This document shows positions 14,692 to 21,786 of a stretch of DNA of 26,084 bases, piece after piece. The notes beneath the pieces were generated by a model, which did not search any database, was not told the origin of the DNA, and saw only the letters and a list, made by a program, of their open reading frames with translations. The translations under genes were made by a program, and so were the position numbers. Source of the DNA: a virus; IMG/VR virus record IMGVR_UViG_3300048556_000194, positions 1-26,084 of that record. One strand, given 5' to 3'. How positions within the stretch are numbered: the first letter of the stretch is position 1; every line of letters begins with the position of its first letter.

Positions 14692-16866
14692 TTATCTTGT
14701 AAATCCTTTTTCTCTATTTTGAACAAGTATCAAATCACGACCTGAAATCTTTGTTTCTAATGCAATTGGTTGTGTGTTCATTGCACCCATTCCACCGCCA
14801 CCAGCCATTGATGGAATTGAAGCATTACCACCGCCACCAGTGTCAATACCTTTTTTACTCAAGTTTGATATTGCTGCACCAGCTGCAACCAATGCAATAC
14901 CACCAACAATTGCAAGTGGACCATTCATATTTTTGATTGATTCTTTGAGCAATATTTCTGCAATACCCATTGCAATCATTGCTTCACCGAATTGTCCCAT
15001 AAACTTGCCAATTGAATCAAGTAACCCACGCCCAAAATCTTTCATTGTAACATCACCGCCACTTATCACACTACCTAAAAAGTTTCCAAATGAAACAAGT
15101 CCTTCAGTTGCAAGTGACTTTAAACCACTACTCAATGACTCCCCCATCTTCATTCCTATTCTTTGTGCTTGTGTAACAATACCAAGTTCTTGGTTTGATA
15201 ATGGTTCAATTTTTATTTTAACTGGTTCAATTGCTTTATTTGCTTGTTCACTTATTTGTTTAGTGACATTTTCAATTCCTTTTTTTGGCGGTGCTTCCAT
15301 TGGAATTCTAAGTAATTTACTAAATTTTCTGCCACCAGTTTTTACACCACCAGTTGTTGTTCCACTAGTTGCGGGAGTAACATCAAGAACACTATCTTTA
15401 CTAGCTTCATCTAAACCAGTAATTTCGTTCTTAATTCCTTTTAATGTTTCTTTAAATGACTTAAGTTCCTTTGTTGCTTCACGTGGTTTAAGTTTGAACT
15501 TATCAAAAAACGCATCAACTCCAATATCAACACCAAATAAACCAGCAAACTTTGCAAGTCCTTTTGCTATTGTCTTGACCGCATCAAGTGTGTTGTTTGC
15601 AATTTTTACCCATAAATTATAAAAGAAATCTGCAAAGAATTGTGCGTTATCTTTTACATACATAAACACCGCAACAAGCCCAGCAATTGCAGCACTGATT
15701 CCAACAACCCATAAAATGATTGGATTTGCCATCAAAGTTGCAAGTGCTAATTTAATCCCACCAATTGCGAATGCTAATGGTCCAAGAACTGCAACTAATC
15801 CAGCAAATACAGTAATTGCAGTTTTTACATATGGATTTAGGTTTGCAAATTTCATTGCAATCTTTGCAAGTATGTCAGCAACAAATCCAACCGCTGGAGC
15901 CATGATTTCACCAAATGATATTGCAAGTCCTTCCGTTGCTGATTTTAAACGCATCATTGAACCTTCCAATGTTGCATCCATAATTGCAGCCATTGATGAT
16001 GCAGTCACGCTTGTGTCAGATAGTTTTGCATTCATTTCAGTAATTGCATCACCACTTTGTGAAAGTGCAACCGCAACTTGTGCATTTTCTACACCAAACA
16101 TATTCATTGCAGTGTTTGCTGGATCAACAGAATTTTTAATTTTATCCATTGCATCCTTGAATGATATACCTGACTTCCTTGTCTTTAAAAATATATTTTT
16201 TAAACCAGTTCCAGCAGTAGTTGCTTGTATGTTTTTACCAACTAAAACACCAAGCATTGAAGTTGTTTCTTCAAGTGTTATTCCTAAACTCGATGCAACC
16301 GCTGAAACTTTTGGCATTGAGTTTTGAAATTTCTGCAAATCCAATGCCGAGCCACTGAATGCCCTTGCCATTACATCAGTCACCCTTGTCATTTCACCAG
16401 CTTCTAAACCGAAACCTCGCAATGTACCCCCAGCAACCGATGCAGATTGTGCCAAATCTTCACCAGTTGCAAGTGCAAGGTCTAATGTTGCAGCGGTTAT
16501 TTTTTGTATTTCTTCAGAACTAAAACCAAGTTTTGAATAATTCAACATTAACTCTGAAACTTCAGATGCACTAAATCGTGTTGCAATACCCAAATCCTTT
16601 GCAAGATTTGTCAAGTTTTGAAAATCTTTTCCAACCGCACCACTTATGGCTTGAACTTTTGCCATTGATTGCTCAAAGTTGGCAAACGTTTTAACTGCAA
16701 GTCCACCAAGTATTGCAATTGGTGCAGTCAATGACATTGACATTGATTTGCCAATTGACTGCATTTTTTTACCTGAAGAACGAAGTTGTCTTTGTAAATT
16801 TTGACTTGATGTGCTAAATGCTTTTAAGTCAAATCCAGCCCTTATGTTTATTGTCTTTTTTGCCAT
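14692..16866 (-). CDS. Tail tape measure protein, 724 aa (TP901 family)
   Basis: Sets tail length and passes into the host during injection. The N-terminal part has the TP901 core: FANFEQSMAKVQAISGA, DLGIATRFSASEVSELMLNY, then ALATGEDLAQSAS and MLGVLVGKNIQATTAGTGLK. A hydrophobic block at about 342-402 (ITVFAGLVAVLGPLAFAIGG and following) would cross the inner membrane. The C-terminal part is Gly/Ala-rich. Using the usual 1.5 Angstrom per residue, the tail should be near 105-110 nm. It follows the chaperone genes directly, as in other siphoviruses. Confidence 0.92.
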   Translation of the reverse strand: MAKKTINIRAGFDLKAFSTSSQNLQRQLRSSGKKMQSIGKSMSMSLTAPIAILGGLAVKTFANFEQSMAKVQAISGAVGKDFQNLTNLAKDLGIATRFSASEVSELMLNYSKLGFSSEEIQKITAATLDLALATGEDLAQSASVAGGTLRGFGLEAGEMTRVTDVMARAFSGSALDLQKFQNSMPKVSAVASSLGITLEETTSMLGVLVGKNIQATTAGTGLKNIFLKTRKSGISFKDAMDKIKNSVDPANTAMNMFGVENAQVAVALSQSGDAITEMNAKLSDTSVTASSMAAIMDATLEGSMMRLKSATEGLAISFGEIMAPAVGFVADILAKIAMKFANLNPYVKTAITVFAGLVAVLGPLAFAIGGIKLALATLMANPIILWVVGISAAIAGLVAVFMYVKDNAQFFADFFYNLWVKIANNTLDAVKTIAKGLAKFAGLFGVDIGVDAFFDKFKLKPREATKELKSFKETLKGIKNEITGLDEASKDSVLDVTPATSGTTTGGVKTGGRKFSKLLRIPMEAPPKKGIENVTKQISEQANKAIEPVKIKIEPLSNQELGIVTQAQRIGMKMGESLSSGLKSLATEGLVSFGNFLGSVISGGDVTMKDFGRGLLDSIGKFMGQFGEAMIAMGIAEILLKESIKNMNGPLAIVGGIALVAAGAAISNLSKKGIDTGGGGNASIPSMAGGGGMGAMNTQPIALETKISGRDLILVQNREKGFTR

Positions 16867-16867
16867 T

Positions 16868-17200
16868 TTAATTGAACCAATTTGGTTTTAATTTTTTAAG
16901 TTGTTCAATTTCTGTTTTTGTGTATGGATTTGATTTTGTTCCTTTTTGACCACTTTTTTCTTCCCACTCAAACTTCATCAAATCTTGTGGTCGTTTCATT
17001 GTTTTTTGCCCTTGTGATTTTAACGTTACATATGAAATCAATCTTGCAGTTTCCCACAATGATCTTGAATTTATATTTTCATTCAAACGATTTCCAACGT
17101 ACGCATCCCACACATCCACCATTGAATAACTTTCCAAACACAAAGGAGTTTGTTTTAACGTACCCAACACAAACCCCCTTATGAAATTTTTCAATGGCAA
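16868..17200 (-). CDS. Tail assembly chaperone extension (T part of a GT-type pair), 110 aa
   Basis: This frame has no ATG near its start; the only nearby candidate is a TTG at 17200, and the first internal ATG is at residue 27. It is read in the -1 frame relative to the gene before it, whose stop follows a slippery A AAA AAG. The natural product is therefore a fusion in which ribosomes slip at 17206-17212 and continue VKLPLKNFIRGF into this frame. The region SLWETARLISYVTLKSQGQK resembles tail assembly chaperones. In lambda the equivalent GT protein binds the tape measure while the short form binds major tail protein. The tape-measure gene follows one base later. Confidence 0.8.
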   Translation of the reverse strand: MPLKNFIRGFVLGTLKQTPLCLESYSMVDVWDAYVGNRLNENINSRSLWETARLISYVTLKSQGQKTMKRPQDLMKFEWEEKSGQKGTKSNPYTKTEIEQLKKLKPNWFN

Positions 17201-17202
17201 TT

Positions 17203-17490
17203 TTACTTTTTTGCTTCAACCTTTAAATTACCCAATGCACTTAAATCATTTTGCATTGCTTCAGTGAATACACTAATCAAACCCATGTCATCATCAATTG
17301 CATCGATAATAAAATCTTTTGTGACTTTTTCACCTGATGCTTTCATTCCAGCATAAGCAATTTCAACAATCATGTTCATTGTGACATTTTCGCCCATTTC
17401 TGAAATTGATGATCCAGTTTCTTTTTCATACATTAACAATGCTTTGAAACCGAATTTAAATTTGTACTCTTTGTTTTTAATTTTTATCAT
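17203..17490 (-). CDS. Tail assembly chaperone (G part), 95 aa
   Basis: A 95-aa chaperone-like protein starting MIKIKNKEYKFKFGFKALL, a common opening of siphovirus tail assembly chaperones, with an acidic helical second half and the end LKVEAKK. The ATG at 17490 is chosen because extension upstream to 17535 would translate the terminator hairpin and has no start signal; a TATATTTG promoter box lies four bases before this ATG. The last sense codons AAA AAG form the slippery site that leads into the next frame. It lies between major tail protein and tape measure as expected. Confidence 0.82.
   Translation of the reverse strand: MIKIKNKEYKFKFGFKALLMYEKETGSSISEMGENVTMNMIVEIAYAGMKASGEKVTKDFIIDAIDDDMGLISVFTEAMQNDLSALGNLKVEAKK
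17206..17212 (-). other. Programmed -1 ribosomal frameshift site, A AAA AAG
   Basis: The minus strand reads GC A AAA AAG TAA at the end of the chaperone gene, in the zero frame. A -1 slip gives AAA AAA GTA AAA TTG CCA, exactly the frame of the downstream gene. A AAA AAG is a classical X XXY YYZ heptamer, as in dnaX, placed directly before the stop. G/GT-type frameshifting is conserved in long-tailed phages. Confidence 0.82.
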
Positions 17491-17494
17491 GCTA

Positions 17495-17502
17495 CAAATA
17501 TA
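17495..17502 (-). promoter_or_regulatory. -7 promoter box of the tail chaperone/tape measure genes
   Basis: TATATTTG on the minus strand fits TAnnTTTG and is followed by TAGC and the ATG at 17490, so transcripts would start at or next to the start codon. No TTTG lies 19-21 bases upstream, where the terminator stem sits. The T-run of that terminator runs straight into the box. Confidence 0.5.
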
Positions 17503-17524
17503 AAAAAAGGGAATGAAGTTTCCC
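17502..17524 (-). terminator. Terminator after the major tail protein gene
   Basis: On the minus strand GGGAA (17524-17520) pairs with TTCCC (17513-17509) around a six-base loop, extended by one G-U pair, and is followed by seven T (17508-17502). It lies about 40 bases past the stop of the major tail protein gene and would limit read-through into the tail chaperone genes. Confidence 0.65.
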
Positions 17525-17563
17525 CCATCCCCCATTTATCACAATATAACAAAAATCAATTTC

Positions 17564-17971
17564 TTACACAGTTGCTTTTGTAACTGCACCAGTTCCTTCA
17601 AAAGATACCGAAAATGTGCTTGATTCCTCAAGTCCATCAGTTCTTTCAAGTGAAGTGATATAACAAGAACCACTATACTCATTGTCTCCTGATACATCAG
17701 TTGTCCATGTTACAACAACTTTTGTCCTTGCTGCAAATACACCGAATAAATCTTCATACCCATAAGATGCATCCTCAGCAAAAAAACCTTCAGCTGAACC
17801 GCTAAATGATTTTTGTCCTTCAAGACTCTCTTTCCATCCGTTTGAATCTTTTGTTGATGCATCTCTTGTTGACATATCAAAAGTCAACGAGTTTGATGTT
17901 AAGTGTGCTATTGTTGTCCCCGCAACTTGTACTTTTGCGAGAGTTCCGTTTAATATTCCAGTTGAAGCCAT
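17564..17971 (-). CDS. Major tail protein, 135 aa
   Basis: A 135-aa beta-rich protein of the TP901-1 major tail type, forming the tail tube. Family-like features are the start TGILNGTLAKVQVAGTTIAH, the middle strand STRDASTKDSNGWKESLEGQ with the typical 'R-x-x-x-KDS-x-G-W-x-E' pattern, and the end YITSLERTDGLEESSTFSVS followed by FEGTGAVT. A purine-rich AAGGAAA 9-15 bases before the ATG resembles a Shine-Dalgarno site, rare in this window and in keeping with high expression. A terminator follows. Confidence 0.87.
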   Translation of the reverse strand: MASTGILNGTLAKVQVAGTTIAHLTSNSLTFDMSTRDASTKDSNGWKESLEGQKSFSGSAEGFFAEDASYGYEDLFGVFAARTKVVVTWTTDVSGDNEYSGSCYITSLERTDGLEESSTFSVSFEGTGAVTKATV

Positions 17972-18000
17972 TTCTTTATTTCCTTAATTTTTATACAATA

Positions 18001-18234
18001 TTAGTTACTATCTTTTTTCTTTTTTGTAACTTTTTTAACTTTTGGAAGTTCTTCATTGTCCATTGCAACTTGCACAATGTGTTCAATTTTTTCTTCTTCC
18101 GTAAAATCATCAAGTGCTTTCGCAACTTTCAAATCAATTAATTCCTTACCTAATTTATTTGAAACACGCAATTGTGTTCCTTCAGGTAATGTTCTTTCGT
18201 GGATTGCATAATCCGTTGTTAATTCTATTCTCAT
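18001..18234 (-). CDS. Hypothetical small head-tail module protein, 77 aa
   Basis: A 77-aa protein: a beta-like N-terminus (MRIELTTDYAIHERTLPEGT), then a Lys/Glu-rich helix and a very basic tail KVKKVTKKKKDSN. It starts 4 bases inside the gp10-like gene and ends 29 bases before the major tail protein gene, the usual place of the tail terminator gene, but it does not look like one. It resembles small proteins of unknown function found here in other siphoviruses. Confidence 0.65.
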   Translation of the reverse strand: MRIELTTDYAIHERTLPEGTQLRVSNKLGKELIDLKVAKALDDFTEEEKIEHIVQVAMDNEELPKVKKVTKKKKDSN

Positions 18235-18698
18235 AAATTTAATTTTTTTGCTTTTCTTTTTATATACTTTTTAAGTTTATCACTTGCTTGAGTGTATATT
18301 TTATCACTCGTTTCAGAATAAGTTTTCTGAATAAAATTCTTTTTACCAGTTGGATTGGCTGAATGTGTTCCAACTCCGTATTCAATCCACCACGCATAAA
18401 AACCATCAAAATTCCTTGCACCTTTTCCATATCTTGGACCAACCAAAACATTTGGATATTTTTTTGATGGTGACGTTTTTACCGCAATAGAGTTTTTTAA
18501 TTCTTGTGGATCAATAATAGTACCTCTGACATTGATTTTTTCAGTACGTTGATTTGGTGCATTTTGTTTCATCTTATCAACCACTGGATCCATTTGCCTT
18601 CTTAATATTTTGAGGATTTCACTCCTTTTCATCTTGTCATCCAAAGATTGAATTTCAAGCATAACACCTTCAAAACCTTCAATTTTATACTTTATCAT
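18231..18698 (-). CDS. HK97 gp10-like tail/neck protein, 155 aa
   Basis: A 155-aa protein of the HK97 gp10-like family, acting at the head-tail joint. Characteristic features are the early helix (RSEILKILRRQMDPVVDKMK), a loop with APNQRTEKINVRG and DPQELKNSIAV, a strand YPNVLVGPRYGKG, and the motif YAWWIEYGVGTHSANPTGKK close to the family consensus 'a-x-x-x-E-f-G-T'. The C-terminal helix is Lys-rich. It overlaps both neighbours by 4 bases, as do the connector genes before it. Confidence 0.85.
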   Translation of the reverse strand: MIKYKIEGFEGVMLEIQSLDDKMKRSEILKILRRQMDPVVDKMKQNAPNQRTEKINVRGTIIDPQELKNSIAVKTSPSKKYPNVLVGPRYGKGARNFDGFYAWWIEYGVGTHSANPTGKKNFIQKTYSETSDKIYTQASDKLKKYIKRKAKKLNL

Positions 18699-19006
18699 AG
18701 TTTCTTGTTTGCACTAATCATCAAACCTTCACGACCAAGTTCTTGGATGTCAAGAATGTCATAGTATTTTGAATTGTATGAAATCCGCATTGATTCATTA
18801 ATTCCATCAAAGAACCGAATCTTGAATTTAACCTTGCTTGTGGATGTCACTTGGTCCGCTTCAACTTTTTCATTGCCCAAACCACGTTGCACATTTGCAA
18901 ACGTTGTATGAAACGTTGACCAACTTGCAGTGTATTCACCAATTGAATTGGTTGAAAACGTTTGTGATTGAATCACAATTCTTCTATCTAAACGACCAAT
19001 GTTCAT
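18695..19006 (-). CDS. Head closure protein, SPP1 gp16-like, 103 aa
   Basis: A 103-aa protein of the head-tail joining family. Recognition is by the opening IGRLDRRIVIQSQTFSTNSI, followed by GEYTASWSTFHTTFANVQ and the end YYDILDIQELGREGLMISAN, the standard order of this beta-barrel. These proteins close the portal channel after packaging. It overlaps the connector gene and the gp10-like gene by 4 bases each. Confidence 0.88.
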   Translation of the reverse strand: MNIGRLDRRIVIQSQTFSTNSIGEYTASWSTFHTTFANVQRGLGNEKVEADQVTSTSKVKFKIRFFDGINESMRISYNSKYYDILDIQELGREGLMISANKKL

Positions 19007-19557
19007 ATTTCAGTGCGTTGGCTTACCATTGACATTTGAAACTTTGTCCCACGTGATAAGTTGTGCATATTGCTTCCAACTATTGTGTTCTGTCTATTTT
19101 CAAACATATCCGAAACTATCATTCGCAATGCTTGTGTGACCATTTTATCAGAATTCGCCAAAGTTGTTATTTCAATTTCAATTGGAAAATCACGATTATA
19201 TAAATTTGGTAAATTGTCCTTCATCTCAACATATGAATAAAGTCCATTTGTCCAAATGTATTTTGATGAATCCAATGCAGTACGTGCATTGTCAGAATTA
19301 TAATAATAAATTGTAAATGCATCAATTGGATTGACATCAATTCTGAAGTCATCCCATTCAGTCATGTACCCAGTCACACCACCTTTGATAAGTAAACCAG
19401 CTTCGTTCCATAACATCAAATGTGCAGATGCTATGTAATCATTTATTAAATCATCAAACGATGAATCTAAAATGTTTAAATGTCTTTTTGCTTCAACCAA
19501 AGTCAAACCCCAATTGTTCGAAGGTGTATAGCTTGTTATTTTTTTGTTTCTTATCAT
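19003..19557 (-). CDS. Head-tail connector protein, HK97 gp6-like, 184 aa
   Basis: A 184-aa protein of the gp6-like connector family that forms a ring below the portal. The helix-rich N-terminus LTLVEAKRHLNILDSSFDDL, then INDYIASAHLMLWNEAGL, is typical. The remainder is beta-rich with a final helix. The ATG at 19557 is preferred: an upstream in-frame ATG at 19602 would translate the terminator hairpin as MKRVGFAHPLFFLKS. Its mRNA must come from read-through of that terminator, since only seven bases lie between the T-run and the ATG. Confidence 0.85.
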   Translation of the reverse strand: MIRNKKITSYTPSNNWGLTLVEAKRHLNILDSSFDDLINDYIASAHLMLWNEAGLLIKGGVTGYMTEWDDFRIDVNPIDAFTIYYYNSDNARTALDSSKYIWTNGLYSYVEMKDNLPNLYNRDFPIEIEITTLANSDKMVTQALRMIVSDMFENRQNTIVGSNMHNLSRGTKFQMSMVSQRTEI

Positions 19558-19564
19558 TGATTTT

Positions 19565-19599
19565 AAAAAAAAAAGAGGATGGGCAAAACCCACCCTCTT
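19565..19599 (-). terminator. Strong terminator after the major capsid gene
   Basis: On the minus strand an 11-bp stem (AAGAGGGTGGG with CCCATCCTCTT, one G-U pair) with a five-base loop TTTTG is followed by ten T sharing its start with the stem. It begins 26 bases past the capsid stop. This is the strongest terminator in the window. Confidence 0.88.
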
Positions 19600-19625
19600 C
19601 ATATATTAACTAATTAAAACTACTA

Positions 19626-20834
19626 TTATCCGAAGTTACCAACACTGATTGCAGCATCTTGAACAAGTGCAGCATCCCAGTATGAGTTTAGGATTAATCT
19701 GTTTGTTCCGCTTACCGCTTGTGTGTATGGATCAACCAAGATTTCAACTCCACCAAATTGTGCAATTTGAACTTTTGAGAAGTCACCATAATAAACAACT
19801 GGCTTACTTGCTATGTCAGCAATTTGGTTTGAGAACATTGCCTTAACTCCCATAATCGCTTCATTGATGATTAATGGATTAACACCACTAACTTGTGCAG
19901 CAGTGTAAACATCACTGAATAAATCATTTGAGATTGCGAATCCTAAATTACCTCTATTGTGGTTGTTTGATTGTACTTCCTCAACAAGTGCCATCATCAA
20001 GTTTGTGATGTTTGCATTTGTAACTGGAGTTTTTCCTTGACCTAAATAGTTGTATGATCCGTTGCCTGAATCGTTCGTAAATAATGCATATTCAACTTTT
20101 GCACCAACCGCTTGAGCAATTGAGTTTCTCAATGCTGATTCAAGTGATTCGTTGTGTTGCATTGCAGCTTGTTTACTGAAATCAACATAAGATGCAAGTC
20201 TTTTTGGAGCAAGGTCTTTTTTGCTCATTGCAGAACCGCCATCAGCAGCTGCATCCGTTTCACCTTCCCATTGAGTTGTAACTGCACCCAAGATTGGAAT
20301 ACGTTGGTCAGTTGTTGAAGTTACACGAGTAACACCAAGATCGTCTAAAATGGTATTGGCGTAAACGGCGTCCACGAAGGATTGAGTTTCGATTCCTGAA
20401 GTTCCGTTTTCAGTAACAACCGCACGATTCAAAATCATTGATGGTATAACAACACCATTTGCACTTCGACCAATTGCAGTCATTTCTTTTTGACCTTCTT
20501 GAGCCATTTCTAATTCAACACCATCAAGTTTGCCACCAAATGCTGCACGTACCGCTTTACCAAAAGAAAATTCTCTTACTATTTCTTTTTCTTCTTTAGT
20601 TTCTGCCACTACTGGACTTCCACCTAAATTTGCTGCTTTCATTCTTATTTCTTCTTCTTTTTCTACTTTCGGAAGTTCATCAACTAATTCAGTTAATCTT
20701 TCCATGTTTGTATCAAATGATACTTTTTCATCTTCAGAAAAATCTCTATTTTCTTCAGATACTAAATTTTCAAGAGCATCAAGGGCAACTTTTACCTCAC
20801 CTATTTCTTCTCTTATTACTTTACTATTTCTCAT
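19626..20834 (-). CDS. Major capsid protein, HK97 fold, 402 aa
   Basis: A 402-aa HK97-family capsid protein. Residues 1 to about 110 are a charged helical delta domain (IGEVKVALDALENLVSEENR ... VEKEEEIRMK) that acts as internal scaffold and is usually removed by the protease encoded upstream. The fold continues with SFVDAVYANTILDDLGVTRV, then RIPILGAVTTQWEGE, the long E-helix LESALRNSIAQAVGAKVEYA, and the P-domain end VEILVDPYTQAVSGTNRLIL. Expression is favoured by a strong terminator just after the gene and possibly a promoter just before it. Confidence 0.93.
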   Translation of the reverse strand: MRNSKVIREEIGEVKVALDALENLVSEENRDFSEDEKVSFDTNMERLTELVDELPKVEKEEEIRMKAANLGGSPVVAETKEEKEIVREFSFGKAVRAAFGGKLDGVELEMAQEGQKEMTAIGRSANGVVIPSMILNRAVVTENGTSGIETQSFVDAVYANTILDDLGVTRVTSTTDQRIPILGAVTTQWEGETDAAADGGSAMSKKDLAPKRLASYVDFSKQAAMQHNESLESALRNSIAQAVGAKVEYALFTNDSGNGSYNYLGQGKTPVTNANITNLMMALVEEVQSNNHNRGNLGFAISNDLFSDVYTAAQVSGVNPLIINEAIMGVKAMFSNQIADIASKPVVYYGDFSKVQIAQFGGVEILVDPYTQAVSGTNRLILNSYWDAALVQDAAISVGNFG

Positions 20835-20853
20835 TTTCTAAATTTTAATACTA

Positions 20854-20861
20854 CAAAAATC
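20854..20861 (-). promoter_or_regulatory. Possible promoter (-7 box) of the capsid gene
   Basis: GATTTTTG differs from TAnnTTTG only at the first base and continues TAGTAT, like the other promoters here. It lies 19 bases before the capsid ATG. No -33 TTTG is seen at the right distance, so it is a weaker candidate. Confidence 0.35.
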
Positions 20862-20871
20862 AATTATTTGA

Positions 20872-21786
20872 TTATAGGTACTTTGTAACAATTTTAACTT
20901 TGTTATAATTTCGCAAAGCTGATTTTGTTTCAAGTCCCATTTCTTGTTCAACAATTTCTTCTTCTTCAACCTCAAGTGATTTTTTAAGTTCATCAACTTG
21001 GTCAGCACTTCGTTTGAACGCATCACGATTTGAACCAGCACTCACAATTGACCATTCGACCAATTCTTGTCGTGTGAAGTAAATTGTATTTCTGTCCTCA
21101 TCATCTTCTTTGCCATAACGATACTCATGTGGAATTGCTCCAACACTCGCCATCTTTAAAATACCATCTTGCATTTTGTTGAATACTTTGTCAGCAAGTG
21201 GATTGTTTCCTTCACGTTCAAATGTTACTTCACCAATCAATGCTTCACCATCTCTAAAAACTCGTGATGTTCCAATGATTGTGTCAGGATTAGAACCACT
21301 CACTTCGTGATTGTAACCAACAATTGGATTTCTGTCATATGTCGACAAATCCCAACCATCAAGTTTAAATGATGTACCATGTCTATCAATTGACTCCGTT
21401 GATATAACAAATTGTGCAGTTCGTTCTAATTCGTTAATATTTCGAACTTCTGCAAGTCTTTCAATTTTATTCATTACTTTTCTATTTTTATCAATTTCTT
21501 TTAATTTACTTTCTGACCATCTCAATCCAGCTTTGCCACCCCACAACAAAAACGATATTGTTCCACACGCTTCAGTGTTGTCAGCATCATAATATACTTC
21601 AGCACGTGACAAATATGAAAACATGCGTTTGATTGTATCTTCAGTGATTGGTTCTTTATTTGCAAGTTGTTGACCTCTAACTTTGCCAACTTGTGTTGCA
21701 CATTTGTTTCCAACCTTTTCATTTAACTCAATACCACGTTTGGCATTGTTTGAAACCGCATCCGGATAATCACTATAACTCGCCAT
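20872..21786 (-). CDS. Prohead protease fused to an N-terminal DNA-packaging-module domain, 304 aa
   Basis: Residues about 120-265 are a HK97/S78-type prohead protease that matures the capsid shell, with probable catalytic His160 in VGYNHEVSG and Ser214 in KMASVGAIPHEY. Residues 1-95 form a separate domain (SYSDYPDAVSNNAKRGIELN; GKVRGQQLANKEPITEDTIK; CGTISFLLWGGKAGLRWSES) found alone or fused in many phages of Mu-, HK97- and XkdF-type modules and of unknown role. The C-terminus is acidic and basic in turn (KKSLEVEEEEIVEQE). It overlaps the portal gene by 14 bases. The protease call is firm. Confidence 0.88.
   Translation of the reverse strand: MASYSDYPDAVSNNAKRGIELNEKVGNKCATQVGKVRGQQLANKEPITEDTIKRMFSYLSRAEVYYDADNTEACGTISFLLWGGKAGLRWSESKLKEIDKNRKVMNKIERLAEVRNINELERTAQFVISTESIDRHGTSFKLDGWDLSTYDRNPIVGYNHEVSGSNPDTIIGTSRVFRDGEALIGEVTFEREGNNPLADKVFNKMQDGILKMASVGAIPHEYRYGKEDDEDRNTIYFTRQELVEWSIVSAGSNRDAFKRSADQVDELKKSLEVEEEEIVEQEMGLETKSALRNYNKVKIVTKYL

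Noticed and set aside
14774-15622. 282-codon plus-strand open frame opposite the tape measure gene
   Set aside because: It is antisense to a clearly coding TP901 tape measure, has low-complexity Pro/Ser/Ile content from reversed codons, and has no promoter or neighbours on its strand.
15716-16327. 203-codon plus-strand open frame opposite the tape measure gene
   Set aside because: Antisense shadow; same alanine/isoleucine-rich composition created by complementing the real gene.
17491-17535. Longer start of the tail chaperone
   Set aside because: It would translate the terminator stem and the promoter box.
19558-19602. Longer start of the connector protein
   Set aside because: It would translate the terminator after the capsid gene.
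20530-20841. 103-codon plus-strand open frame opposite the capsid delta domain
   Set aside because: Ser/Thr/Phe-rich shadow of the charged helical region of the capsid gene.
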